Shown here: positions 10,735-20,000 of the stretch, piece by piece | How the letters are laid out: every line of letters begins with the position of its first letter | Position numbering within the stretch: the first letter of the stretch is position 1 | Position numbers and translations under genes: made by a program | NCBI RefSeq assembly: GCF_964340395.1 | Contig: NC_135565.1 | Span: 19,979,709 to 19,999,708, forward strand | Direction of reading: 5' to 3' | DNA: 20,000 nucleotides | Source of the DNA: Glandiceps talaboti | Taxonomy: Eukaryota > Hemichordata > Enteropneusta > Spengelidae | Notes under the pieces: model-generated | What the model was told of the DNA's origin: nothing | Database searches by the model: none | The model's input: the letters and a program-made list of their open reading frames with translations, nothing else

Positions 10735-10857
10735 GCAAAATGTGCGCAGGGTAACAACTTAGAACTGAGTGTGACGTCATACACGAACCCTGACTACGAC
10801 AATGTGGTTACCACTTATGGAAACGAGACTGAAGACGAAAGATATACTTATACTTAA
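10735..10857 (+). CDS. Exon 7: cytoplasmic tail and stop codon
   Basis: The acceptor TTTCTTTCTAG is followed by 40 codons and TAA at 10855-10857. The tail contains SYTNPDYDNVV, which includes an NPxY motif (NPDY), and ends in an acidic, Tyr-rich stretch ERYTYT. NPxY motifs bind PTB domains and clathrin adaptors, so uptake or phospho-tyrosine signalling is possible; that is inference only. Confidence 0.85.
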   Translation, partial: AKCAQGNNLELSVTSYTNPDYDNVVTTYGNETEDERYTYT

Positions 10858-11264
10858 GAAAATACCAGTTATCATATCATATCATATCATGTCGTACTTT
10901 CGTCTTGGGTGACGAGTTCACCCGAAAACTTTGCCGTTGACCATTTTTTTCCGAGAATATGTTTTGGAGTGAGCCGATACTACCATACACGTCAATTATG
11001 GTATTAGTGTAATTGGTTATCCCAGAACATGTGAATATATTCACTGGCGATTTCAAGATTAGCTTCCCATTGATAAGTTAAGATATTGTCAGAAAATGTG
11101 AACGATATACTAAAATAGTTCTACTTACAGACAACCGGTGTCTACGTCACTGGTTCTGGGGTGCTGGCAATATTGAATCAAAACGTTTCAATTCGCTATT
11201 ATTCTTCCCCATTTTCAATACATTATGCCTGAGGATGTATTATTATATTATTCCCCGATATTTT
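10858..11264 (+). other. Putative 3' UTR inside the spacer
   Basis: Begins with four ATCAT units (10871-10890). No AATAAA or ATTAAA occurs before the right arm starts; the only weak variant is AATACA near 11217. No further coding sequence is seen. Confidence 0.5.
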
Positions 11265-11740
11265 TCTCTATGAAATGGGAAATACGCGTAACCTAAAGGT
11301 TTGTCACTACCCGTTCACTGACTCGTAGTGACAAGGTACCTTAGGTTAAGATTAGTATTTTCCTTGGTTGAACAAAAACAATATTCGGAATATCCAAATA
11401 TATCATTTGATATATTATATCGCCATATTACCATAATAATATTTTGTAAACACAGGGACAATCACATTGTATAGGGGGTGCATTCACTATTTAATAATCC
11501 AACACGCTCTACAGTAGACAATAATGATGTTATCGGCCCGTTTGGGTAAAGGGGGATGAGACAGCGCCCACAACGGCTGATTTGTCAGTCTAGTTCTACA
11601 GCACATCCGGGTAACCAGTTTACAATACTATTAAAACAAGCCTCTCGCATATATACGAAAACCACGAATACACAGTTAGATATTATAGCAAGTCTTTATA
11701 CTTCGTAACCGTTGTGAAATTGACTTTATTATAGAAAGAA

Positions 11741-11746
11741 AATAAA
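11741..11746 (+). promoter_or_regulatory. First canonical AATAAA downstream of the VWDE-like gene
   Basis: The first AATAAA hexamer after the stop codon on the + strand lies 477 bp inside the right arm. If it is the gene's polyadenylation signal, the 3' UTR would contain inverted-repeat sequence. No GT-rich downstream element stands out, so this is only positional evidence. Confidence 0.25.
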
Positions 11747-12608
11747 CGTTATAAACCTAGCTGTAAGATATTACGTCACAAAAAGTAAATGCAGTTACCT
11801 TAGAGTTTTGTTTCCATACGAAACCTAATGTAGTGAGGATTTCAATAATGAAACTAAATATCTCACATCGTAATGGTAATAGGTATATAATTGGAATGCA
11901 GATGTTGACAACGCTAGTTAACAGTAACAAAACGAGTTGATACATTTCCTATATCATGAGATAAACAATCGAATCACTTCTAAAATGTATCTTTTTCTAA
12001 TTTCATTTAAAATAAACTTGAAATTGTGTAAACTATTTGTTAAAGTTTATCAAATCTCTACTTTTGCAACATCTCTGTAGATGAAGACAATATACTATAA
12101 TGTGATTGATTTAAAATTGTCGAAAACGAATGCTGTCATTTGCATATCTAGGGATATTAGTTGTTTGTAATACGACCGAGTACAGCGCCATCTTGTGACT
12201 GACAATGGAAATTAACATTAAACTGGACTAGCAGCATTTCGAACGTTTTTTGAAACTTTCGTATTAAAGGTTATTCAAAATGTATATTGTCTGGATATTT
12301 TTGTTATTTTGTTCACACTCTACGTGTCATCGTACTGCCATTACACATGAATATCTTCTGAAAATGTCTCCTCAAATCGCTCACCATCTTTATTTGATTG
12401 ACTTTACTATCAGTTTGATAACATTTACAGGGTCGAGTGTCAAATTCCCAATTTTCAGCGGAATCTGAAACATGATAAAGGTATACGTATACACCCAGGT
12501 GATGTAGTGTTTGTGTTTGTGTTTGTATATATAGGTTGGTGTGTGGGTGTTCGTTGGTGAGTGGGTATATTAATACGTGTGTATGTATGTGCATATGTCA
12601 CTTCAATG

Positions 12609-12624
12609 ACACCAACATTGGTGT
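12609..12624. other. Short palindrome at the arm-specific indel junction
   Basis: ACACCAA and its exact reverse complement TTGGTGT are separated by CA. The left arm's extra 1.13 kb interrupts precisely this site. It may be the ancestral target or the leftover ends of a lost element. Confidence 0.6.
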
Positions 12625-12794
12625 TCTGGTCAATTATCTCCAAACACAGTAATCGGGAAAAACTATTGTCAGAGAAAAATCATAGAAGCTGGGATAAATT
12701 AATAAAGTAAACACTCTCCTTGTATGATTCGAATCGAGGAGTAATCTATCATAGCCAACTCTAACTGACTATAGCATGGCAATTTCGTACAAAT

Positions 12795-12883
12795 TACCGT
12801 TCTCGCAAGCCAGAGTTATTATTTCTAAAATGGGAGACTCGTTAAGAACGTTGCCGTAAAACAGGCTATGGTTTGCGACGAAG
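12795..12883. mobile_element. 89-bp MITE-like mini-insertion with 6-bp target duplication
   Basis: Flanked by the direct repeat ACAAAT at 12789-12794 and 12884-12889. The left arm has the empty site: a single ATTTGT at 4401-4406 with matching flanks on both sides. The ends are imperfect inverted repeats, with TCGCAA-type sequence about five bases in from each end (about 13 of 18 positions pair). It is far too short to code. The superfamily is not identifiable from these ends. Confidence 0.75.
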
Positions 12884-14529
12884 ACAAATCACTGACAAAA
12901 CCAATACTCGAACACTTATCATGCAATCAATCATGTTGAATTTGAAAAGGGAACCATCATGCAGCTTGTTTCACAGTCGGTCAGCAGTCCTGACAGTTCA
13001 AACAAACTTGGGATAGCAAACCACATAATCATATGAAATTAAACCAAATCAAACTCAAATCAATTAAACTACACACATATACTAGGCTTATTCCAACTGG
13101 CATAACTAATGTACTATCTACTGACTGCAAACATAAATCATTATACACACAGGTACATATATAACATTTTTGTAAAGTCATCACCACAGTACAAACAACA
13201 CTGGACCACAATCAACTATTATCTCGACATTCAATGTACTATATGTCAGAATACGATTGACACTAAAGAACTCTGACATTGCAGGACACTCATCAATCAA
13301 ACACAGGTAGAAACTCTGACATTTCCAAAGTTGAAAACAACTTTGGTACGAAGCAGATATAGAGACAGAAATACAACATTATAAAAATATATTTTCTGTT
13401 TATCAATGATTTCAGGTGTAAGCTTATATTGGACCATCATTTTATGTTTTCATATCACATGTCATTGTGAACTCAGAAAATGAATAAACACTAAGTAAAT
13501 ATATGGCGTTTGTTTCATGTAGCCATAGCAACAATAAATCATGCAAGTTTACTTTACTACTCATTACTGATTAACTGAACCTACGTGTATGAGTATGTGG
13601 TACTGCTAGACACCATGACCACAAATCATCCCTGACCTGCTGACACCCAGGTACTCACACGATATATACGACTAGTCGTTAAGTTCCATACTCAGTCTGT
13701 ACACCCACCTGTTGAAGTCAACACCATTCAGGAGAGTCAGCCTCTACACCATAGCTGACATTAGAAGTCCCTCGTATCACAGTGCGGGAGCCGTCGGGAG
13801 GGTTTAACTCCCTACCCATAGGCTCCTGGTGAACATATATCTGCGACGCGACCAACTACCGTACACTACTGCTACATCTCTGAAGTATATTTTTCCTGAA
13901 GATTAACCGAAGGAAATTTACAGACGGCTACCTACATCAAACATCTCCATATTCGGGTAAGTTTATTTTTTAAAATCTATTTCAATATCTTAAGTTTTTG
14001 TTTGTTGTGGCGTGGGTGGAGGGTGAGGGGCTATGAAACCGAAAGTTAAATAGTTTGTGACAGTACGAAGAAACGGATTCTGTCGCCAAGAATTCAAACT
14101 GATTTTAGTCAGGATCCGAAACTTGTCAAACCTTCCCATATATTATATTGTTATTTGTCCATTTTTAATATTTAGGACAGTGTAGAGTATTACCAATATC
14201 GTTATTATTTCGATTACTTTTTCAACATATGAAATAAAATAGTATAATTTACAGTTACCTTACTGCCAACAACAGATTGACTTACACGAAACATTACTTC
14301 CATAATAGGGTCTGGTAATTTATACAAACATCTACCTTGTACTATAAATGACAATTCTAATATTTTTTCAGAAACGTTAGAGAAATTATATGTCAATTAG
14401 TCATCGCAGAGACTATTTAATGCATTGTTACTCTCGAGAACACGTCTGTTAAATATATACAGCAACTGTCAGTGAAGGATTGTAAAATTGTAAAATTTAA
14501 AATATACTGGTTACACAAATGTTATTAAT

Positions 14530-16205
14530 GCTGACTGCACCTCTTAGGTCAAGGACTAGCCATTTTAACGTATGCATCTCCTAGTAGGTCCTACTGGAGT
14601 TACATCAAATGTTGAAATAATACGCGCTGTAGCATTCTAAAAAGAAATATGCATTTTTTCACCTCCTTGGAGAAATGGCAACATTTGTGAACAATACAAT
14701 CTGACCTATTGATACACATATCTGCTTTGTCATCCTATGTGGAAGACATTATGTACCTAATGTACTTTTTAGTTGTTAAAAACTTCAATTGCTTCCCGTA
14801 CAAATGGACATTAGGGATCCGGACCAGTTTCCAAAATCTAGCGTAAACTACATACTAGTTTTTGTAATATGAAAAAAAATGTCATGCTGCTCGCCGTACT
14901 GTTCACAAATCTTAATCAATTTCCTTAAATACTTAACTGAAGGACAAATTAGTACTAGGTCATCGGCATAAAACAGATGGTTGGTAATTTTGCCAGCCAT
15001 TTGACACCCTACCCCTCCTGACTGGAGCTTTTTACTCAGTCCGTCCATATACAGCAAATTGCATGGGGGAAATGATGCTTACTTGATGAACCCCATTAAT
15101 AACAATAAAAGGGCCGATTCCGCTGAAGTTCAGCGAACAGAAACAGAATTGGCTACGAAACTAAAATAGCAATATTGTAACTGCAAATAAAGGATTTTTT
15201 CTATTGATCAGTTTTCTAAACATGGTCTAGTAATTCATCCTATCAAATGCTTTCGTTGCATCCAAAAAAACAGGAAAAAACTGGCGAATTGTGTCTCTTA
15301 TAAAAGTCAATTACCTCTTTTAGCACAAAGATACACATATCAGTGGAGTGGTTACTTTTGGACCCAAATTGAAAATCACTTGTCTCAATACTCAGCCCAA
15401 TGCGATATTAAATACAAATAAAAAATAAAGCAACTTTAATGCTGCTGTAACTATAGCAACAGTCCTGTAATTATCATCTGACGTAGGATATTTTGATTTG
15501 TGTTTCACACTAGCTTCATTTGTTGCATGCATAAAGCTATCTGGAAGGTATCCATGAACGAAAAAGGCAGTGAAGCACAAACTGAGTAAAACCTAAAGGA
15601 ATGGATTCGCATAGATAAAAAGTTCTGCAGTTCTACGATCTCTTCCCATTGTTTTATCCTTTTCTAACTTTAAAGTCGCATCTCTACTTCATTTCATTAC
15701 GGAGATTGACTTCCAGTAGAAGAAACTGTACAAATTTCTTGTTATGAGTACTCGTAACGGAATAAAGTAAAGACTCGTTGTGCTTTGTCCCATGGTTGTC
15801 CACATTTCAGCTATACTGTATGGCCGTTATACCTTCAACACTGGTAGGCCGGGGAAAAATATCATCTGTGCAGGCGCGAATGGAGTTCCAAAATTTACGT
15901 GTCCTTCACTGTGTAAGAGTTAAGCCTTCACCTCAGCCCTAGCTTTTTCCTGATTCCTTTTACAAGACCTCAACACGAATTTTAATTTGGCTCAAGATGT
16001 ACGCAAATACAGGTCCCTGGATAGTAACGTGGTTTGCTGTTATCACCTAACTCCAGCTTAACTTAACTTGAAAGCGTCCCCAGCAAATATTGTACAGATC
16101 GCGTACTTGATCGTTCCAATCCGCTACTTATTAAAATTGTTCGCCTTTGGAGTTGGAGTACTCCTTGCAGCAACCTGCTTCAAACTTGTTACTATACCCG
16201 AGTAA
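14530..16205 (-). pseudogene. Dead LINE ORF2 (reverse transcriptase) on the - strand
   Basis: Read from 16205 downward, the order of conserved blocks follows a CR1/jockey-type LINE ORF2. Pre-RT segment: LRSCKRNQEKARAE, near 15950. Then HGYLPDSFMHAT and DDNYRTVAIVTAALKLL, 15392-15580. QFGSKSNHSTDMCIF, near 15340. LDATKAFDRMN, near 15250. The catalytic YADDLVLICPS, with YADD at 14959-14970. Then FWKLVRIPNVHL crossing the arm boundary at 14810, and the post-RT part inside the arm. Numerous stops and frameshifts show it is dead. No endonuclease domain is recognised upstream, so the copy is probably 5'-truncated. Confidence 0.85.
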
Positions 16206-17487
16206 AACATATGCAACTTGAATCTGACAGGTACTATTATTATTATTAAAGTGTACATGTGGCTTACGACATGTAAGGAAATGGTTTAGAGTTGCTTATT
16301 ATACCAAGTACTAGTAGCTACATACCCCATCAAATTCTGATAGTCTGCAATAAAACTTACGTACGACGTCATTTGCACCTTACACGGGTGTCCGGCAGCG
16401 GCAGTCCCTGGATGGGGAATGTACCTCTTTTCCCGGAATATTTCAATGAAAAACACCCCTTTTTTAGTGAATCTGGGAGAAAATCACTGCAAAAATACCA
16501 CCTTATTTCCGAAATCCAGGAGGTTTTACCTTCAAGGACACCTAGTTTATACACTGCACGTACACTGTCTGCTCTAATGTTTGAATAATATTAATATCAT
16601 GATTGTTTACGACACAACCCCTCTATCACAGAGGGACTGTGTTTACGGCAATCCTACCCCTATTCTCGGAGGATGATGTGAAAAAGTACCCCTTTTTACG
16701 ATTTCACGGACCTAGATAGCCGACGAAAACCACCTCTTTCAATGAAATTTCTAACAAGCATGCGTACAGTCACGCTTTGTCTATGACTGCCACCACCTTC
16801 TTCAGGGTCTCATTTCATCTCACCTAATTATTTTATACATCAAGTATATCATGTTTCTTTTGGACTTGAGTTTTATGTAATTATTACATGGCGAATTTAA
16901 ACGGTATGAGGGGTGATCATGAGGTAACGAGTAAATACTGCTAAACTAGACAGGGTGTATACTTCCAATTAGGCATTATGATGTTTTACGTCTCATATAA
17001 TGTGTTGGTTTTTTTACGAATTTACACAAACAAAATACAGATACTGACAACCAACAAATACACTAAAATGTTACTTTTTATTATCTCACTCTGAACACAA
17101 ATAAACAGTTTCGTGTTTGAATCTTGTTGTGTCATCAGACAGTGATGTTGATTGTGTTCACAATGACATAACATGTATCGTTCTATATGCTTGGGTGCTA
17201 TCAGTGTTATATATCAGTGTCTGTTTTTTGTTTATGTAATTTGCAAAAAAACCACCAAAAAATAGTGACCCAGTTGAAGCTCAATCCTCTCTCTAGTTTA
17301 ATAGTATGTAGAAATTCAAATATTCTACATTCCACTAACATAATAACTTCTAAATGATTATTAGGGCATTGTTGTGTTGTAGGAAGTAATTCATTCTTAA
17401 TCATATTTTAATATTCAAATAATCTTGATTTGTATAATGCTGTTTTTTGTATCTTTTTTCTGTCTTCACGTCTATTTTAATAATAAG
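16206..17487. other. No gene recognised
   Basis: AT-rich DNA with a short TTA tract (about 16234-16249) and a small hairpin CCCTCT-atcac-AGAGGG at 16619-16635. Open frames on both strands around 16292-16588 overlap each other and show no family pattern. The 16300-16740 part contains repeated-looking ACCCCTTTTT segments and may be part of an unidentified repeat. Confidence 0.5.
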
Positions 17488-17970
17488 CTGACTGAAAGGG
17501 CATACGAATAAATATAATATCTGTCAAGTAGGATTTCGCAAGAACCACAGCACTGTTGACAATATTTTTGTTTTCCACGCCATAATTCAAAAGTATCGGA
17601 GTGTGAAAGTTCGATTGTTGTTTGTAGACTTTTCGAAGGCATTTGATAGAGTCAACCAATCCTTTTTGTTGTATAAGCTTTCACTTCTTGGCATTGATGG
17701 CAATGTGCTTTTCATTTTACGTTCTATGTATTCAAGCGTGAAGTCCTGTGTGAAATCAGGGACAAGTGCGTCAAAGTATTTTGATTTGTCCCGTGGGTGT
17801 AAGACAGGGTTGTATGTTGAGTCCGATCTAATTTACATATTTAGTAACTGATTGCATGGGCCTTCAATTAACCCAAGATATGTTTAATATATTTTCATTG
17901 TTATACATTGTATGTAGATGATGTTACATTAATAGAAACAAAAAACTCCAGATCTGCCAAGGAGAAAGCC
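17488..17970 (+). pseudogene. Second LINE reverse transcriptase fragment, different family
   Basis: LTERAYE in one frame is followed after a small frameshift by CQVGFRKNHSTVDNIF. Then come LLFVDFSKAFDRVNQ, with the first catalytic Asp region, and YKLSLLGIDGN. The next block, SRGCKTG, resembles the G-x-x-Q-G block but is degraded, and a stop follows at 17849-17851. After about 55 bp the catalytic box reappears in another frame as LYVDDVTLIE (17908-17937). The residue patterns differ from the LINE at 14530-16205. Only the RT palm remains; its 3' side runs into the tetranucleotide repeats near 18000. Confidence 0.85.
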
Positions 17971-18002
17971 ACAAGGACTCCCACACGCCAGAGGTCACTC
18001 AT

Positions 18003-18035
18003 GCATTCAATCAATCGATCGATCAATCAATCAAG

Positions 18036-18066
<31 letters not shown>

Positions 18067-18172
18067 TCAATTAGTCAGTCGGTCGGAGGGTCGGTCGGTC
18101 GGTCGGTCAGTCAGTCAGTCAGTCAGTCAGTCAGTCAGTCAGTTAGTCAGTCAGTCAGTCAGTCAAGTGAAA
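18003..18172. repeat. Compound tetranucleotide microsatellite (TCAA)n-(TCGG)n-(TCAG)n
   Basis: Tandem 4-bp units change from TCAA, with TCGA and AGCA variants, through TCGG at about 18078-18108, to a long TCAG run. A Ser/Gln/Asn-rich open frame through it is an artefact. Confidence 0.97.
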
Positions 18173-18583
18173 TACTTCATGGTGCAAGGAAAGCCTAACA
18201 ATCCAGGTGTGAGGTAACTTTCCATAGCATATAACACCTAAGGGGGATAATAAATAAAGCTCTACAAGGTCAGAGTAAATTTAAAATAACTATTATACAG
18301 AATACAAATTATTAGCCACAGTTATATTGTCACACCCAGTTTGCAAAGTTTATTGAACTGTGTGAACCGAAGGATGGCGGTTGAAATGATCGAACAATGG
18401 AATTTATTTATCAGTACATTGGACTTTACACGATTGAATTCGAACGTTTATCTTGGTCCAATCCCGTGCTATACATTTATCATATCTAAATCACACCATA
18501 TACATGTACAATGTAGCTAGGTGAAAGGTGACTTACTAAGGACAAAATGGATTTTCTGTAGAAAAAAGTGACTCCTGTTTAAA
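18173..18583. other. No feature recognised
   Basis: AT-rich DNA between the two microsatellite blocks. No coding pattern, RNA gene or repeat was identified. Confidence 0.5.
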
Positions 18584-18677
18584 TGTGTGTCTGTGTGTGT
18601 GAGACACATGGAGACATACGCACACACTCACACACACACACACACACACACATACATACATACATACATATATATAT

Positions 18678-18723
<46 letters not shown>

Positions 18724-18801
18724 GAGACATAGCTATATCAGAGATAGAGACAGTCAGAAACAAAGGCCGAGACAGACGGACATACTTGCATACATAAATA
18801 C

Positions 18802-18842
<41 letters not shown>

Positions 18843-18881
18843 CACGTACATACGTGCGTGCGTGCGTGCGTGTGTGCGCGC

Positions 18882-18932
<51 letters not shown>

Positions 18933-19056
18933 TAGATAGATAGATAGACTTGACAGACTGACATACATACATACATACATACATACATAGATACATACAT
19001 ACATACATACATACATACATACATACAGACAGACAGAGACATATAGACAGACAGAC

Positions 19057-19105
<49 letters not shown>
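18584..19105. repeat. Compound microsatellite block, CA/CATA/GACA, about 520 bp
   Basis: Successive runs are GT, CA, CATA, GACA, then CA again, GTGC, GACA, GATA, a long CATA run, and GACA to the end. The three long - strand open frames over it (Cys-Leu-Ser-Val-like repeats) are translations of tandem repeats, not genes. Confidence 0.97.
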
Positions 19106-19107
<2 letters not shown>

Positions 19108-20000
19108 TATGCAACATAACATGCCATTGATACCAGTTTTCTCGGTACACCATGTTGAAGACATATTGATCTATGAGTTTGCATTCATTTGAATTTAAAT
19201 GCTGGCCTATTCAGTCCCATTCAAATGCTGTCTAAACTCCCCAATCAAACAGACGTTTACCCAAATTGGTTTGTTTGAAGTGTTGTCATGGATCATGTGC
19301 CTAACGACATAACCCTTACTGTACATTACGTGTTAAAGCTAAAGTGTTGATTCTCTCAATGTGTCAGCTTTTATATCAGTTCATCGGACTCACAAAATAA
19401 ACTTCGTACTTTAATCTACGCCTTTTTATAGGCACCATTTAAAGTTGCATACCGTACGTGGCACCAGGTGCACGAGTTAGGATTTTAACTTCGATTGACA
19501 TATTGAAGTGAACTGATGTTAAATTAGAGAAGAAATAAAATACAAACACCTAGTGAAAAAGTAAAGTAAACAAATAAGGCTGGGGGAGGGGACTCGAATA
19601 AAGCTTTGGAAAAACTAGTCGGATTCAGCCACTTGGGTCTACTACATCGCTGACACCATATATGGCTGCATGCCAAATATAGCTATTAAATCATCACAGC
19701 GTCATGGAGTTGTCATAAATCTGCTCTCTGAAATACATGAAATTTGCCAGATTTGTCACCATCAATTCCTTCTTCCCAGTCCTACTTATATGTTTATACT
19801 TGTCCGGTTGGCGGGTAAGGACAAAGTCACTTCGTTATGGACACATATACTAACATAACAAAACTGCCATAGTTGTTTATCAAATAACATGGCTTTCGGC
19901 CAAATAATTTGTACTCCTTTGCTCTGAGTTAACCGATGTTAACAAATTAGATTCTAGGGGATTAAGCTTTTACATCCAAAAATCCAGCAATCTGAACAAG
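19106..20000. other. No feature recognised
   Basis: AT-rich DNA. A 62-codon open frame at 19670-19858 has no recognisable pattern. No exon-like block with splice sites was found. Confidence 0.5.

Larger units (their letters stand above)
7129..10857 (+). pseudogene. VWDE-like membrane protein, C-terminal seven exons, with frameshift in exon 2
   Basis: Seven exons joined by GT-AG introns with consistent phases encode about 338 residues, the C-terminal end of a protein resembling the invertebrate von Willebrand factor D and EGF domain-containing family. In order these are: an EGF module; a conserved GLCDVR segment with a possible IPT-like fold (TVFVIGSNF...LTC); a Cys-rich segment CVQCNSTGHC...CLIDGYC; a Thr/Ser/Pro-rich stalk; one transmembrane helix; and a basic-to-acidic cytoplasmic tail with NPDY. 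The N-terminal exons, including any VWD domain, are not in the window. A one-base loss near 8340 breaks the frame, so the unspliced-error reading would stop at 8385-8387. All six splice pairs are intact, so a recent pseudogene or a base-call error are both possible. Confidence 0.75.
7109..11264. other. Unique spacer between the inverted-repeat arms
   Basis: A 4156-bp segment bounded on both sides by the sequence CATAGAGA / TCTCTATG, where the arm homology stops. It contains all recognisable exons of the VWDE-like gene. The first exon acceptor lies only about 20 bp inside the left boundary, and the stop codon is 407 bp before the right boundary. Confidence 0.9.
11265..14810 (-). repeat. Right arm of the giant inverted repeat (3.5 kb)
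   Basis: Reverse complement of 2636-7108, collinear from the inner boundary TCTCTATG to the outer end at 14810. It lacks the 1.13-kb segment of the left arm. It carries several small additions, including the 89-bp mini-insertion at 12795-12883 and roughly 80 bp near 14210-14290. Unlike the left arm, its LINE sequence continues outward without a break into the RT core. Confidence 0.93.

Noticed and set aside
13029-13211. 60-codon - strand open frame in the right arm
   Set aside because: The homologous left-arm stretch is not kept as the same frame, and the hydrophobic look is typical of AT-rich non-coding DNA.
2636-14810. Inverted repeat as an assembly fold-back or palindromic artefact
   Set aside because: The arms differ by several percent and by private insertions (1.13 kb left, 89 bp right), and the outer flanks differ. 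A fold-back artefact would be near-identical.
2636-14810. Whole structure as a single DNA transposon with giant terminal inverted repeats
   Set aside because: No transposase is seen, and the outer edge falls inside a LINE ORF that continues past one arm. No target duplication flanks the arms.
16292-16588. 98-codon open frame and its antisense partner
   Set aside because: Open on both strands with no conserved motif; it looks like part of an unidentified non-coding repeat.
18536-19184. Three long overlapping - strand open frames
   Set aside because: They are translations of CA, CATA and GACA tandem repeats in different frames, with no splice or family support.

Overview
This is a eukaryotic, animal-type window: GT-AG introns, one multi-exon gene, decayed retrotransposons, and many di- and tetranucleotide microsatellites in AT-rich DNA. 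The gene resembles the von Willebrand factor D and EGF domain (VWDE-like) proteins that are abundant in molluscs, other lophotrochozoans and lancelets. With the low GC, I infer an invertebrate, most likely a lophotrochozoan. No prokaryotic gene organisation is present, and I found no tRNA, rRNA or CRISPR.

Layout. 1-2635: two direct repeats (1-438 and about 2375-2635) bracket about 1.94 kb without a recognisable protein; the best reading is a non-autonomous LTR-type element. The first copy has a 200-bp GA microsatellite that the second lacks. 2636-7108: left arm of a very long imperfect inverted repeat. Its outer end is the 3' part of a dead LINE (non-LTR retrotransposon) ORF, and it carries a 1.13-kb segment absent from the other arm. 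7109-11264: unique spacer holding seven exons that encode the C-terminal end of a VWDE-like membrane protein on the + strand (EGF module, conserved ectodomain, one transmembrane helix, short tyrosine-rich tail). Exon 2 carries a one-base frameshift. 11265-14810: right arm, the reverse complement of the left arm, containing an 89-bp mini-insertion with a 6-bp target duplication. 14811-16205: the same LINE continues on the - strand with its reverse transcriptase core. 16206-17487: no gene seen. 17488-17970: a second, different LINE RT fragment on the + strand. 18003-19105: tetranucleotide and CA/GACA microsatellite blocks. 19106-20000: nothing recognisable.

How the parts relate. The two arms share four in-frame stop codons in the LINE ORF, so the LINE was dead before the arms were copied. 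The structure is therefore an old inverted segmental duplication, not two independent insertions. The LINE continues outward past the right arm but stops abruptly at the left arm, exactly where the LTR-like repeat ends. The simplest explanation is that the LTR-like element inserted into the left LINE copy, so the rest of that LINE should lie just left of this window. The receptor-like gene end sits between the arms, so a transcript covering both could fold into a several-kilobase hairpin. All functional statements about the gene are by recognition of family patterns; no searches were run.
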